DNA of 64,000 nucleotides from Lethocerus indicus (lineage: Eukaryota > Arthropoda > Insecta > Hemiptera > Belostomatidae): assembly GCA_019843655.1 (NCBI GenBank), contig JACDQD010000006.1:13844246-13908245 (forward strand). The letters are read 5' to 3'. Within the stretch, counting starts at the first letter, position 1, and each line of letters opens with the position of its first letter. The notes beneath the pieces were generated by a model. That model worked only from the letters and a program-made list of their open reading frames with translations. It made no database searches and was not told the DNA's origin. Position numbers and translations under genes: made by a program. Positions 28,701-43,700 of the stretch are shown one piece after another.

Positions 28701-31700
28701 CGGTTTCACACGTGTAAACCTCAGGACTCCCTACAGCGTGTACCTTAATCTTCGTATTACCTACAATATTTCCTGTTGCATTTATTACTCTTCGTTACTC
28801 TTAAAATTTCAACCATTTTATTGAAATTGTTTTGAACCTATTTTAAAAATGTACCCATCTGGTAAAACGTTTTAACGTCGATCGAGCTTTCCCCATAATA
28901 AACTGTACATTCAGTTTAATGATTATTAAATAATCCCCATCGTATATCGGACACCATTAATAAAGGTGGCAGACCCGGTAACTGTTCACTTTTCAACACC
29001 TCGCTAATTGATTGGAAATTACCAGAGGAAAAGAGTAGTAGGTCACCTAGAAGCTGCCCATTTTCGATCAATAAGCCAGGATAGTCTGTCCGATTTGCAT
29101 ATTCAAATAGAATATAGACAATTTCGGTTAATGGAACAGGATTAGAAAGTTAGTCTGCCCCTTTAGAGTGACTTAAACTTTTCGGAGCCGATAAATTTGT
29201 TTCGACGAGCCAGAAGAATCTGGCACAATTTGTGGAACGGCCTTGTGGCCGAACTAAGTGCCTTATTTCGATGATGCCTTGCCATTTCTGCATATCAAAT
29301 GCATTACGTAATTGTTAGTTTCATTGGAATGAATTGGTTACAACGAATATTTTTATTGAATTAAAAATTCTTTATCTGAAGTGAATATAGTGACTACGAA
29401 TACTAAAAGTGTTTTAGAGGTAAAGTGCCTGAAACCTATATCAAAGTTGCAGGGACTCGAGGGAAGAAGCCACACCGGTGACACTTCTGGCCAATAAAGT
29501 AGAAAACTTTACTAGAACCATTTGCATGCACTAATAATTATAAATGTAGGATTCGGTGTCACAGCGGTTTTACTCGCGCGTTCAATGACATTCACGGTGA
29601 CTGTCAGTCTTGAACAAAGTGAAATTATTAAGTGCATTATTAAAAAAGCGATTTTTAATTTGAAAGTCCGGAAACTTCATGCCAAGAGAGTAATTTTCTT
29701 CTTCGATAATTTCAAAAAGTCAATCAACTAAGTATTAATTTCAAACACAAATTTATACTCTAAGAACATAACAATCGTCATTGAAAATCGGTTTCGTATA
29801 GAGAGGCAGAATTGTATATTAAAACAGAGTAGGTTTTAAAAGTCAACATTAAATAAACATTTCTGATGGAAGAGTGAAATTGGGCTCTTGCCTTTGAGTA
29901 TTATTAGATAATAATATATTATTATCTCTATAGTTAGAGACAGTGAAGAAGATACTACACCGAAAATTGGAGGTAGCAACCAATGATCAGAGATTCGCAG
30001 TAATGACGCGCTGATAGGTATTAAGTATTAATAAAGCCCCCGTGAAAATTCAAACCTGTTTAAAAATTAATCATTAATTTTAAAACTGCTTTCGGGACGT
30101 GAATTGTCACAAGAACGCGATGCAAAATTGCCAGATGTGAACTGCAAAAGTAGAACTTGGCGGTGGTCAACCGTGACCAATTCAGTAGGAACAGTTAGGA
30201 CCTCCCCTTTTCAATCCATCTGCTCCTACCTCACGTACCATTTCTATCGCCATGTATCTTTCTCATTTTCTCATCTGTACGAAGTACATATACTGGGAAG
30301 AATTGTAACATACCGGTGACCAACTGGCGGTACTTCCTTATCAGATAAATTACGTATCTATACATCGGATGGAGAAACAGAATTAAACAGTTAAATTTAA
30401 TCCGGCATGTTATTGGAGCACGAACAATATAGTGTTTTGAAGTCTTTCAGAAAGTTATATAAAAATGTAAGAAATATATTTTTCTGTAGTATGAGAGGAA
30501 TTCAAGAGTGTTATTGTACTTTTTCCAAAAGCCTTGACAATGGAGGTGATAGCGTTAAAGATATTGCAGTAAATTCAGAAGAGGATGGGCCGCGTTTTAT
30601 TGGAGACATTCCTACGGCGACCTGGAACGTAGAACCTAATTGGAGAATCTGAGTCACGTATGGCCGCGAACCGTCCAGGTTTTCCGGATTAGTGGCTCAA
30701 AATGGATTAATCGGTTAATGCGGCGGAAACGTAATGGGTGTCACGTTTGGCGGCGGGCCGCGGGTGAACGAATCACGGTCGACCGCCAGATGTGATACCG
30801 CAATAATGAAAACATTCGGCATCATAATACTTTCACGTACGTTTCCAGAGCAGCATACTTTACTGTGGCCGCAACAACGAGGAAGAAGACTTTGACTTGA
30901 AAAAATGACGAAACAGAGGACCGTGACACACATATGAAAGAACGCAAACCCCATCCTTATTAGGCGGTTAACGATTGTCGTTTTGCGAGGCAACAAACCG
31001 TTAAAGAGAAAATAAAGAGAGAAAAAATATAGTAGAGTCTATTTATGCAGTCAAACTACGTATTATAGATAAAATTTTGTGATCACTAAATTAATTTAAT
31101 CCGAAATACGAAAATTGGAAACAGAATAAAAAGTTAACTGAACGTCAATACACTATTGGCTTGAATAAAATGTATCAATTTTTCTCTATTAATCTATGCT
31201 CACTAATGCAACTTGTAATTCATACACATGAAATTTATTTCTCGTTGGTTCGTTTTTTCCAGTGATAAAAAAAGTATCTGCCACGGTTTCTTGCCATCGT
31301 AAGTAGAATTCTGTCAATGTTTTAGTGAAATCATACTCGAGAAATTAGAAGCGTTTAAAGATAAATAAAAAGAAGTTGCATAATGGAATAAACGTGATAA
31401 ATATTTTTTTATCCACGCTACGAGATCAGGTATGGAACTAATGATAAATAATGAACGCCCGCGCCGACGGCACGCGCATTCATCAGCAAACGCATTAAAT
31501 AATCCCCCGGATATGCACAGGCGATTCTCGGACCGTTCCGTCCAGTGAGGTATTTAATCCGTTACAAGCGCCGGCCGTGGCCCTGTTACCGACAATATGA
31601 TAATTCGCGTTCACTACCGTTACACGATAATGGCATCAGCCCCGAGGGCCCGCCGAGTGTTAAATAAACATGTATTAATTCGCCTTTATTGGTCCGGAGT

Positions 31701-34700
31701 CGCAGCCGCTGTCGTTCGTAGGGGGGCCGCCAGTCGAGCGTTTTAATTCATGGGGCTCGTTTAAAAACAGTGGGGTCGATCTCTGGGGCCGCAAATCGTA
31801 GACACCTGCGTTCACCTGCCCCGCAGGTGTACCCTACCGTGACCAAATATCGAACTATTCTCAAACGCTTGGACCGCAAACGAAAAACCGATTCGCCGCC
31901 GGCCGGAATTTATAAACGGTAGCAAACCGGTCTCGGCCAGTGGGCCGCTAATGGACATTTCTATTGCGGTGTAGGCAGTTAACGTTCAACATAACGCATA
32001 TCTAACTCGGGCACTCGGACGTTATCCCAAATTGCCATTTCTGAGGCCGAGAAGTTTTAATTTATCGCTATACTAAAAATAAAAGATTTTTTTAAGCGGA
32101 CCGTATATTTTCCCAGCTAACGCTGATCCTACGAAAATACTTTTCAACAATAATTTAAAATAATGTCCTACTGCCTCTTGTTTTATTGTCCTGCAAGCTT
32201 ACAACGAGAGTAATAAATATGCGTAGAAAACAACCGTATATAAACGGGTAACAAGCTCAAGATTACATAAATATAAATTTTTGTTAGTAGATTAGTAGAT
32301 ATTTAAGTACTGACTTCATCGGTATGTTATTTTTTGTAGAACAGCGCGCAATGCCAAATATTAATACCCGCCTCTACCTCCTTTCGACTTCAACTAGGAC
32401 GGTATAGAGCGCGGGTTCACGCTAAATAATTATATGCACTCGCCGATTCCAAACAAGGGGATACGTACGGGGCTCGGACGGATAGCGGACGGGACCGTAA
32501 ACGCCGGTCGGAGAGAGGCCGGAGCTAACGGAAGAGGATGGAAGCCACGTAGAGCGAGGAAACAATTAAGTGGGGAGCGCCGCTCCACAAGTGGCGGCTG
32601 GCGACCCATGCAGATCTGTACACAAAGCGGGTACGCCTTATCCGCCAGATTATCTGACCTTAATACAAACAACGCGGTCCGGGATGTATTTTTTTCGGAT
32701 ATACCCTCTCCCCGCCCCTATCCGATTAACAGTATCATCGCGCGGCATCTTACCATCTGGAGGCATTGCGCCAACGTGAAACTAATTCTTATAGTTGACG
32801 GTTGACGACCGTGAAACAGAAGAAAGCTCGAAGTATATTTCGGGGTCTGTCCCACAATCAGACAGTCACCAAACACAGAAAAAGACAAAAACTACCACTC
32901 TACTATATAATATTTTAAACCAAATTCACTTATATTTATGTCGCAGGTGATATATCCAAACCGATATTCGATTTCGGCATACAAACTGTAGGTACCCGTT
33001 AACATCGGCCTGCCCCTCGTTCAAATCAGGGTTTTAAATTCTGTTTTCCCAGCATGAGGCCAGTGAACAGCAACCGACATTATGGTTAATAAATGTACCC
33101 GTTCCTATTCACGGAAAACGGTCTCCTTGGGAAGAAGATACTTAAGAGCGTTATTCTATTCTGTAGTGCTCGCATGCAAGTGCACTCTTGCAGCTATTAG
33201 TTGAAATCTCATTTATAATTTACCGTTAGTCAGATTAACAATGCGGGGAGTATGATTCCAATGAAATTAAACGGAGTCTGACATTACAAAGAAACAGATA
33301 ATTTTGTCTTATATTGATTAAAGCCGATAAAGCAATTAAAAATCAAACATTAAATTATTAATTATTATCTCCGTGAAATTAAAATTTTTGAAAAATTGAT
33401 CATTATTCATCAGGTCATACAATGCAAATTGCGGCAGAGGTACAAGAGGTTATCGTATTTTGAGTAGTGCAGTCAATTACACGAAAGTAAAACTATCTCC
33501 ATATAAAACGGAGAAAGCAATCGAACCGGTTTATTTAACCGTAGCCTATTTACCGGTGCCTATAATATATATCGCCAGAAACCGCCCCGCCTCGGAACAA
33601 GAACAGACTGCACGTGATGACCCGCATTATGAAACTAGAATGCATTACTAAATGCGACCCTTCGAAATAACGTGTCCAGAGGAATGTTCTGTGTCACCGT
33701 TCACTTTTGTCCGGACTAGGATGTAGGCCAGCGATCTGTTGGGTCCTCAACTTGATACATGGATAAATGGACCACTCGAAATCCAAACGGGCGAAACCGT
33801 TATTCTATAGATTAGGGCGCCAATCCAGAGGTGGACGAATGCCGTAACGGTATCGAACAGTACACAAAAATATGGCCTCACGAATCCCGTAACAAACAGA
33901 AAAATAATCACAAGTTGAAATAGCTCTCTTCGAAATGTCTTTTTCCCTCCCACAGCACACGCCGCTTTATAGTTCTTAAGTAAATTATTTTGATACGAAA
34001 TATTGGATGCTTATCCACTAAAAACAGCGAATAGCCTTCACTTGCACTTAGCTTGTGAAATGCCATTTACATTTATTAATTGTTTCGCTACTATTTATTA
34101 AACGATAAGGAACGGACACTGTGGAGAATGTTTTCCATATGAACACTTTACCTGGGAATACTTTATCTGCCTATACAATTCCAATCAACCGGAGAAAAAT
34201 GTATACTCTAATCTCATATAACCCACCCTACAACAATAAACAGTTTATGGATAGCGTTGAAGGGGAGGCCCGATGCACCTAATTTCCCTGGCGACAGAAT
34301 TCTAGCCGAATTCGCGTCTAGGCTTAGTCGCGGAGCAGGCGATAGAAAATCACAACACAATATTTGAACACAGCATTTCACACTTACAATTACCGAGGAA
34401 ACGTGCCGCAGAAGGTCGTGTAAGCGTGACGTTTTAAAACGGAGAGATAATGGCAGGGAGGTGAGATTGAAAGTTTAACTGGCGGTATTAAAAGAACGGA
34501 AGCTATCTAGATTATAAAAACGTGGACCCTGCTTCAACAACACTATAAGAGCAACCCTCTTTCTGACCTCAATGAAATGAGCATTTTTGATTCTAATAAC
34601 AAATCTGATGTCTTAATTTGTACAAAATCTGTACAAAAAGGCGAAAAATTGATTCAAATGAAGAATAACACTAGGACATGAATGACTTCTCTGTTTCAAA

Positions 34701-37700
34701 AATAGATCAGATAAAAGATCAAAGGCACTAGCGGCGGAGATAATTAAAAATTAAAATTTGGGTTCTAAATATTTCGATTTAATTGAACTGAACGGAGCGC
34801 GCAAGACCGAAACGATTCATGGAATAAATAAACGCGCTCACAAAGCAAGGCACTTATACAGGTCTTGTTTGAAGGAAAAATATTTATAACTCATGTTATT
34901 TTCCATGTTAAGGCTCTATAGTACGTACTGCCACTACACTGCTAACAAGCGGTAGTGGTCTTGTCAATTCATACATTAAGGGGGTTAGATGAAAAATAAA
35001 TGACGCCCGAATGGACAACGGTTGTAGTTCCACTGGCAACTTAACGCCTAAGTCTGATTTCACTGTGAAATATTTATCGTATTCTGTTCTGCTTACCGAA
35101 GCTGAAAATTGACAGTATCGAGAATACTAAGTCGACCATTCCTAAGTAAAAAGGAAAATGGAATCGCAGTCGACCGATAGATGCATCTTCTCATCCCATC
35201 TAATCGGGTGATTCGAACCGATGGCCGAACGTGGTTTTGGTATTATATAAGTTCAAATTCGGGCTCCCCGTAATGACAGGGTACCGGGCGGCCAACGCTC
35301 AAATTAGAAGCGGATGAATGGCCCTCGGCGAAAATATTCCGCCCAGAAACAGGCGTGTAAGGGAAGCTCGTGATGATTGAGCCTGGAAATAATAACAAGA
35401 GGGGAATGAGATGGGGCCAGCAGTGGTGGACAAGGGGTCGCAGGTTAGGAGAGCGCCCTCCCATTCCTCTCTCGCTCGCTCCCTCGCACATCTCGTTCCT
35501 CCCTACTCTTTCTCACTCACCCACAATCGGCCCGTCTCATCTCATTGCGAATGCAGCGCCAACCTAACGGGTTTTCTCTCTCTCTCTCTCTCCATTACTT
35601 TAACAGACGGCGGAGATGTGACCGCCTCTCCCACTAAACTATTTATTATGGAGGGCACCGGCGAAATAACGCGGGAATCGAATTTACGTCGGATCGAAAC
35701 AGGGCCGAGATAAAATATTATCGCGGCATTAGAAACCGTTGTACCTACCGCAGACAGCAAAAGGTATCTACAAACTTGTCCCTAAATCAGAAAATTCTTC
35801 CCCACTCGTCATCGGGGAATTCATTTTTACGTGCCCGTAATCGACTAGTAAACACTTTTAATAATCAAATATCCCATGTGTCACCGTATTTTTTTTTTAC
35901 TTACCCAACCTACCCTATAATCTACATGCCTATCCATAGATTTTCTTATTTCCAGCGAAAGCAAATAATAATGAAGCACTGAAACTCTAGCAGTATGCTG
36001 GTTTAAATTATTCACCATCTAGCTCCATACAATTCTGGATCAGTTTGACTTCTGTTAAGACAACGACAGAACATGTTTGGGTTATTTCGAAGATAGCTGA
36101 ATCAAAAGTTGGGTCGTAGCGACCGTTACATAGCGGGGAAAAAGTTCTACAAACTACCGGTGGAAAGAACTCGAAGACAATTACAGTCGAATGGAGGCAT
36201 CAGTTATGGAGACAATTTTATGTTGCGGGAAAAGAGGCACCGATTCCCATTCCTCGGCGAAACGGCGAAAAATAAAGTAGGGTACCAGGACACTAATTTA
36301 AACTGTCCCAACAGAAAATCAATGTAATGCTTAGTAGCCATACTGCCAAAAAATTGCAAGGAGAATTAGCCAGCCTCTAATTATGAGTCTTTTAAAAAGA
36401 AGTTGCATATTACGATGTAATATGACAGTCTGTAAATGTAAGATAATGTTAACTACTCAACATGAAGTACTCCAGTAAACCGACTAACCTTATATAGTAA
36501 ACTTTTGAATATCATTCACAAAGAATACGGTACCTAAAATAAATAAATTAAAAAATATATTTAACCTGTCTAATATAGCAACGGGATGAATTCCAGCATT
36601 TGCATTTGCCGAAACAAGATAGAGACCTATAACACCAATTGTACTAACAGAATAGATTTGGAGAATACTACATTTGGAGAATACTACATTTGAAGAAGGG
36701 CTGGAAAACCGCATAAGTGATGATTTTCCATTATAAAAATAACATATTTACTCCTTAAATTATCCGAAGTATTCAGGCCATCCGGACAGGGTATAGTTTT
36801 AATATAATAGGCCGAAAGTTTGAAGAGTCCCGCCGGCTAAGAGATGTACGTGAGCGCCGTCAGCCGGCAATACTTCATTCCTCGGTGTCTTTTATAATGA
36901 CGGCGGGACCGATGACAACTCGGACGACAGACCGATAAACATTATCGTTCATAAAAACTTCGACAGAGGAAACGCGGACACACAAAGCAAAGGGCTTTGA
37001 CCCCGAAGTCGCACCAGGAGTCTCCAATCCATCCAAGGGGATCCCGGACTGACCTCCAGAAAATTATATCGTCGTCACTAATTAATTTTATTAAATCGTA
37101 AATCGAGTATATTCCCATTTCAGGAGATCGAAAACAGTAAACCGTAGAACATAAAACAGACATAACAACCCAATTTTTAGTTTTAACTTAGTTTACTTTA
37201 CTCCAAAGCTAAATCGCTTCAAGTTTCTCCTACTCTGAGTAGAGTGAGATTATTAAGCACATTAGTTTCATGTGCCCTAACTGCACTTTTACCGTGGTAC
37301 AGATGGATTCGGAAGCGGTTTGGAAGGGAAGATTGAAAAATTCCTTTTTTTATCTTATGTCTTCTGATTTGGTTTGGCGCGTGATGTGGGGTATTCTACA
37401 CCCTCGCGGACCATCACTGGAGCAGGTAAATGGAGATATGTAGATGCCAATAGGGAGTTCGGACGCATCGGTCAGCCGGGCCTATGGACGAGGAAGTGAG
37501 CGGTATATTGTGAAGCACCTGCAAAGTGGTGGGGCGGGTGCGCTGCACGATATGTGAAGTAGGACAGGCTGGAAAAGGAAGTAAACCCGGGGGCAGTGGG
37601 GGAGCGGCAGCCACCGACCTTCACCGGGCATACGCGACCCCGTCGAAAAAAGCCCCCGTCGAGCGAGCACGTTTCACAATTTTATCTCGCCCGGAGCATC

Positions 37701-40700
37701 GTCGAGATAGCCCCGTGCCCAACGAATGGCTCCCAACTCGAATCCGATACCTTACGACGGGGAGGGCAAAAAAATATTAGAAAGGGGGCCGCACATTAAC
37801 GGCCCTGTGATGTACTGTCTCCGCGAGCATATCACAGACCAGTTTCGACGTTTCATCGATAATTCGAATATCCGAGACCAAGATTAAGATTAAGGATGCA
37901 GGATTCATTTGAAGGATGCATTTGATCGATAGATTCATTCCATTCTGTTTAGAGCTTCCAAAGCACTCCCATACATTCATTGTTAATGACATTGAGCTAC
38001 GCATCCCTCTACAGGTCTTTTAGACGGATATTTTAAGAATTTCCACCCCCGGGTCCACTCATCGGGCCAAAAACAGTATGCTTGGACTCGCAGAGTGATA
38101 TTGGCAGATTTGGAAAACTACCGATGGCCCTTACGATATTCTACCAGTATAAGTGTAACCCCCGGTTTCGAAAGAAACCCTCGGAAGTAATCAGAGTAGA
38201 ACTACGCTTTTTTCAGTCCTAAGCATGCAATTACTCCCCCTGTTGACTTCATGAACTTCTTTTACCGTTTCTTTTAAAATTACTCTTACCCTTAAGTAAA
38301 AAAAGACTATCAATTAGCTATGCTTTGACCCGGCAACAGTGGTCTAACCAAAAAGCTCCAAGGACAATCGCGTAATAATTTTTACTGCAGGCCAGTTTTT
38401 TCATATGGTGAATTCGAAACGTCAGAACGCATCCATGCAAGTATCCACAGTAGATCAAACCTTCGGACGTATCGAGGTGCATTTTTTTCCCGGCGTTCAC
38501 ATTTCGAAATATGATAGCCGGCTGGAAGAGGAATGCCGAACGTCGAAAGGTCTGCCGGGGATTCTCGATATACCGCTAACTTTGTAATAAATATATCCCA
38601 GGATTATCAAAACGGGGATTGGGGACATGATTTGAATACAAATTTCAAGGAGAACAGTACTACTATGAAAGTCAATTCTCACAATTCAGTTATTCAACGC
38701 CCCAAACCAGTTGCCGTATATAGAATCAAACATCCTTATATTTGAATACCTGTATAAGGCTTCCCGCCACCGAGAATAGTCATTTTGAAGTTTTAAAGCT
38801 ACGACCAGACGGTGAACAGAACAAAAAATGTTTACAGACCGTGAATAAAAGGAACTCAATAAAACCTTGGTCAGTAGTGTAGGTTCGGTAAAAGCGCAAG
38901 ATGAATAATTCAGAAAACATGTAGAACCTAGCGGCACGATTCTGCTAGGAATGCGATAACTATGAAACACGAGACACACACACACTGACAGTAAGATATT
39001 ACCTTTTGCTACAGCTGACCCAAAAAATAAATACCATATCATGTTCAGGATTAAATGTATTCCCCTTGTCAGATTCGCTGGTAAAAGATGATGGGAAAGA
39101 AAAATAAATTCCATAACAATTTTACGGTTTCAAATTGAATGAATCGTATAAACAGTATTATTAGTCAATAAGAACCCATATGATCTACTGGTTCAAGCGG
39201 AAAATTCTTCAAAGGCCTAGCAGTAAAAGGCCATTTTACAAATAAGACTAACAAGTGAACCAGTTCTTATGATGGATTTGCACTTTGAACTTATTCTTTT
39301 CTGGGTTACACCGCCCGCAATTACTTCAGGACGGCTAAAAAGACGACCACGCGTACATTCTTTGTCATGTAACGGACCCCAAAGCCTCTCTAAAGTGTCG
39401 GGGCCGATTTCACATAACTGACAAAATGATTAACTGTACTAACCCCAAGCCGGCAACACGCGGCGAAAGAATCACGAATTTCCCTAAAGTATTGATAAAA
39501 GAGACAAGGCGGGCAGTAAATCGAGGAGAGAAAGTAAGACCTTCTAACTTGTACTTATTCCGAACACAACCCAGCCGAGCGGTACTGACCCGGTTTCATC
39601 TCATTTATTTTCTGGCCAAACAGAAGTCCCACTCCAAGTTCAATGCCGCGGTAACCCGCGTTCGGCATGTTTTCTCAGTTTCCTGAACTAAAATAGCTGT
39701 ACAAAAATAATTTATACTTTGAGAGCACGACCAGAACCGAACGCGGCAAGTCACGCCCCGAGTAAGAGATCGGCAGCTAAAAAATGCCGGATCATGCCTC
39801 GAAGGGTACACACGTTTGAATGTTATACTGGACGCAAAAATGGTAAAGACCGTAGCCGCGTACGGGTATACGGCTATTATACTTACGTGATAATAATGGC
39901 AGATGTTACGATATCAAAAGATTTATCACAACTATTAGAAGGCTTAATATTCAAAACAAATAAAATTTTTATTCAAATATTCGATTTCCACATTAGGACT
40001 ATTTCATGTTTAGTTTTCATTTTCTTAAACTAACTTCCCTTTGTAAATTTATTTAAACGCTTCCCTAAAAAATATAACTAAAATCTCTATCAAGTAATCT
40101 CTATGAAGAATAATTAATGTAAACTCCCAGACTTAGGTGCAACGTCCTCAGATGTGGGTAAGACTTATACGAGCATCTGATTATTTCGCTCCGGTTTAAC
40201 ACTTCCGCTCCCTAAGAAACTTTTATGTCCCATTCTTCTGCCAACAATTTGGACTGTCTGTTTTCCGAAAACCGTACTTTGAAAAGTAACGGTGCCCGAA
40301 GTTGAGAGTACCGACTGACGTGTGCTGCAAGCACGCCGTTTTCTCTATCGATAACCTGAACTATTAATCGTCTTAATTTTTTAAATTTATATTTTCCTGT
40401 AATCCACGAACACCTTGAATCCAATAAAATGAATATTACTTGAGCGACAACAAATCAAATCACAAATTAATTATTTTACTCGGATGTGTTCTTGCAGAAA
40501 ATGAAATACCGTTAAGGAAATGAGCGTCGTTCCTGTCCTGCATTCATAAAGGTCAAGACCTAGCCTAGGGATCGGGGACGTGTTTACTTAACGGAGTTTA
40601 AAGTCAAATTAAAGAAATTATTTTCAAAGGCAATTTGTTCCTAAATGACTACAGCTCACGATTTTTCCCACTGGATTTCGCGCTCAAAGATAAACTACAC

Positions 40701-43700
40701 TAACTATTACTATCAAAGATGTATGATTCTCAGTTGTTCAGAATACTAGTGGAGGGACTGATTTTATTTTGGATAGTCATTCAATAATGAGAATAATTAT
40801 AATCGCATCTCCAAGGAATAGTTCTTAAAAGGATGTGTGTATAAATGTATAATTACGACGGGATTTCGATTGTGGGAAGTGGTGAAAATTGAATAGAAAT
40901 ATAGGAGCCTTTCATAGCGACAGGGGGCACAAAACCATGACGTCTATCTTAGACTCAGTAGGCCAGTGCCATAAAACCGGATCGACATACAATAACACAT
41001 TGGCAGAATCCGTTAGACGAATCTCCGAGGTATACTGCCTCTACTCCATACAGATATACAGAAGACACGAATTGCCTGCGTCGGCGGGGATTAATGTCAA
41101 CTGGTTGAACTTAAGAGCATAATGCCGCCTTCTATCCTCAACTCTGCCTCGAGTCTCAATCATAGAGGTTTACCAGCGACTTTCTACTTTTAAATAACTT
41201 TCATTATTTCGTGTTGCGTGGCGGTATCACGTGGACCCGGATGTTTGTTATCTCGGTAGTGGGCCGAATTTTTATTGTCAACAATTTTTTTTTCTTCGAT
41301 TGCTAATTAAAAAGACAGAGTACTGTTGTCTAATACATGGTGCGACTATCTTCTCTATGGAGGAAGGTCTGGTTCACCATCAAAAGTTCCTAATCTTTAA
41401 AGGTTTTGTCTATTGTAGTTATTCTCGAATTATGGGAATACTTTCTATTTAATAACACGAAGACCGATAGGCAGCTCGCACACGCACCTCTCGGCGAACG
41501 GAACCAAGAGCGTTGAACCGGTGCAACGGGAAGGTCGTTTGGGTAAAAGCAGAAAAATGCAACGCTAAAAACCAAGAGAATAACGGCCGTAGATAATCCC
41601 GCGACTAATAGGAAAGCGGGCAACGGCTAATTGGGCCTCGACGGAACGGCGCCCTCTTCCCTTCGGCATTATACAGTCGGGGCCGCCGGCCAAATTACAC
41701 ATTCCGGATGTACCGTGTCCCCCGATTATTCCCCCAGCACCGTTGGCGAGATCGCCTACATCTCCACGCCGCCCCGAAAAAGTCTCGCTCCGTGACGCGC
41801 ATTTCGTATTCCGAAACGTCCCTCGAAGATTGCGATCGAGCTTCAACCGCACGTGAAATTTGCGCGCCAGTCGGAATCCACCCCTTATTCCGACGGGACC
41901 AACAATTTATGAATGGCCCACTCCCCCAATCATCTAAATATTCCCGCGAAACCAATCCGCAAAGTGACCAGTCTTGGCTCGCTTTATCTATCACAGTCTC
42001 TAATTATTTTCCGAAAATAATGAAAAAATTGGAATTTGGTGGATAGGGCAATAATATCTACACTCGTGAGAGTTTGTTTTGTAGGTTTTAATTCTACAGA
42101 AATATTTAGACATAGGACAGTTAGGTCCAACAACTTATGCGCTATACATATCCTCCGTCGGAGCCCGTGCGAATCATCTTCGAAACGGTCTCCCTTCATT
42201 TATGAGGAATCATAGCCATCCTCGGGTGGGCGAGTAGTAGTATAATTCAAGAATGCATTAAAACCTACGCGTTGAGCCACCCGGGTACCGCTAACCAAGT
42301 TCTGGTTGTCTGCCCGGCTATTGGCCACGGGAGTTGCTTATTAAACTGTAAAACTATTTGCCGGTCAGGTAGCGCCTGAAAAAATGATTGAAGCTAGACG
42401 CGCGTTACAAAGAGGGGTCAAGACCCTGGCGGAGGGATCCGGAGTCACGTCGAAAGGCTAAATCTATTCCTAACAGAATAAAACCGACAAAGGGACGAGA
42501 AAAATTATCGTTATGTATAAAAAAGGATTATATTTCTCCGATGAAATAATGATGGAGAACTCGATAATAACATGATCCAGTGCGAAACCTATTTGTTGAA
42601 AAATGATGCTATTAATAGGGCGAATAGTAAGATAACTTTGTTTAAACCAAATCGACTAGGCCCCCGACAGTTTTTAATAAAGAAACTTAAGCATCCGACA
42701 TCTCAGCGTGGGAAGGTCAGCGCCTTAAAAAGCTCAGTTAGACGCCGCTTTTATAAGGTTCCGACGTCGGTTCAATTGGAGCTTGACTAATCTTTGATTC
42801 ATCCCGGCACAGATTCGCGGCCCGGGCCCCCCGCAATACAAATCACCGTCCTTTTTCCGATTGTGCCCCAAAATCGAGAAATCCTCGCCGCTCTGCTGGA
42901 ACTAAAAAGTGAAAGGGAAATAATGAAATTTTTTTCCAAGCCGAGCCAGAAATTGAATGCCCACCGTGTTAATTGAGGGATGTGCGAAGGGTGTATCTTC
43001 GTTTCGAGAAATGAAACCGCAAGTTGGAATAGTGCATGAAAGCACAGCAATTACATTTATTTTCTGCTCCGAGACCGTGACTCCATTAAGCCGCAATATT
43101 GTGCGCGAGGCACTTGCTTCCTACATTTAATTTTATTTCCAGTCCTAGTCTGAAATTTAAAACTAAAATTCGAAACCAGCAGCTTAAATATATTGGACAC
43201 AATTTGTACAACAGTAGATAAACATTAAATTTGATGCAACTTCTTTATATTTTTCAGGAAGCCACAATAAAACTGCCGGGTGCCGGATCACCATCCAAGC
43301 CTACCAAATACCATTATTATCCGCACAACCAACATATCTACCTTCTTCCCGAATGCGCAGTACAGCAGGTTCGTTCATATATTCAACAGGGCGTTTTTGC
43401 CTATTTATAATACACATCCCTTACTCCTTGTTAAGTGTTTCGTTTATCTCCGATTTTATTTCTCCTCACTTGTTTGTCCTATCCGAGTATTGTATTTGGA
43501 GAGTATATCACTGACGAGATCTTCAGAGGTCATTACCCCTCTGCTATTATTTAAACTCATCCATTTCGGCAAGTTTACAACTTTATACTAAACGGGCCAA
43601 AATAGGAAAGCGGGCGAAATAAACCCAGTGTTTCCTGTTAAGGCCATTGAAATAAGATTGTATCGTATTAAAACGCTGTTCCGTCTAATGGCAGGTGTGT

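Larger units (their letters stand above)
14035..43257 (+). other. Giant first intron (29.2 kb) of the secreted-protein gene
   Basis: Bounded by donor GTAAGG at 14,035 and acceptor TTTTCAG ending at 43,257. No coding exon inside it can be supported: the longest open frames, for example near 17.2-17.7 kb and 23.3-23.9 kb, lack recognisable domains, and those in GC-rich islands are open on several frames at once, as expected when stop codons are rare. The intron is CpG-rich, nearly free of microsatellites, and patterned with GC-rich islands (about 16.2-16.6, 20.4-21.4, 23.3-23.9, 25.0-25.3, 26.8-27.1, 31.4-32.8, 35.2-35.8, 37.4-37.8, 39.4-39.8 and 41.4-42.0 kb) between AT-rich spacers. This layout fits an intron rich in regulatory DNA, but that is inferred. 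Confidence 0.6.

Noticed and set aside
35195..35225. GGTTCGAATC on the minus strand, a possible tRNA T-loop
   Set aside because: T-stem and acceptor-stem pairing fail and no A box is present.
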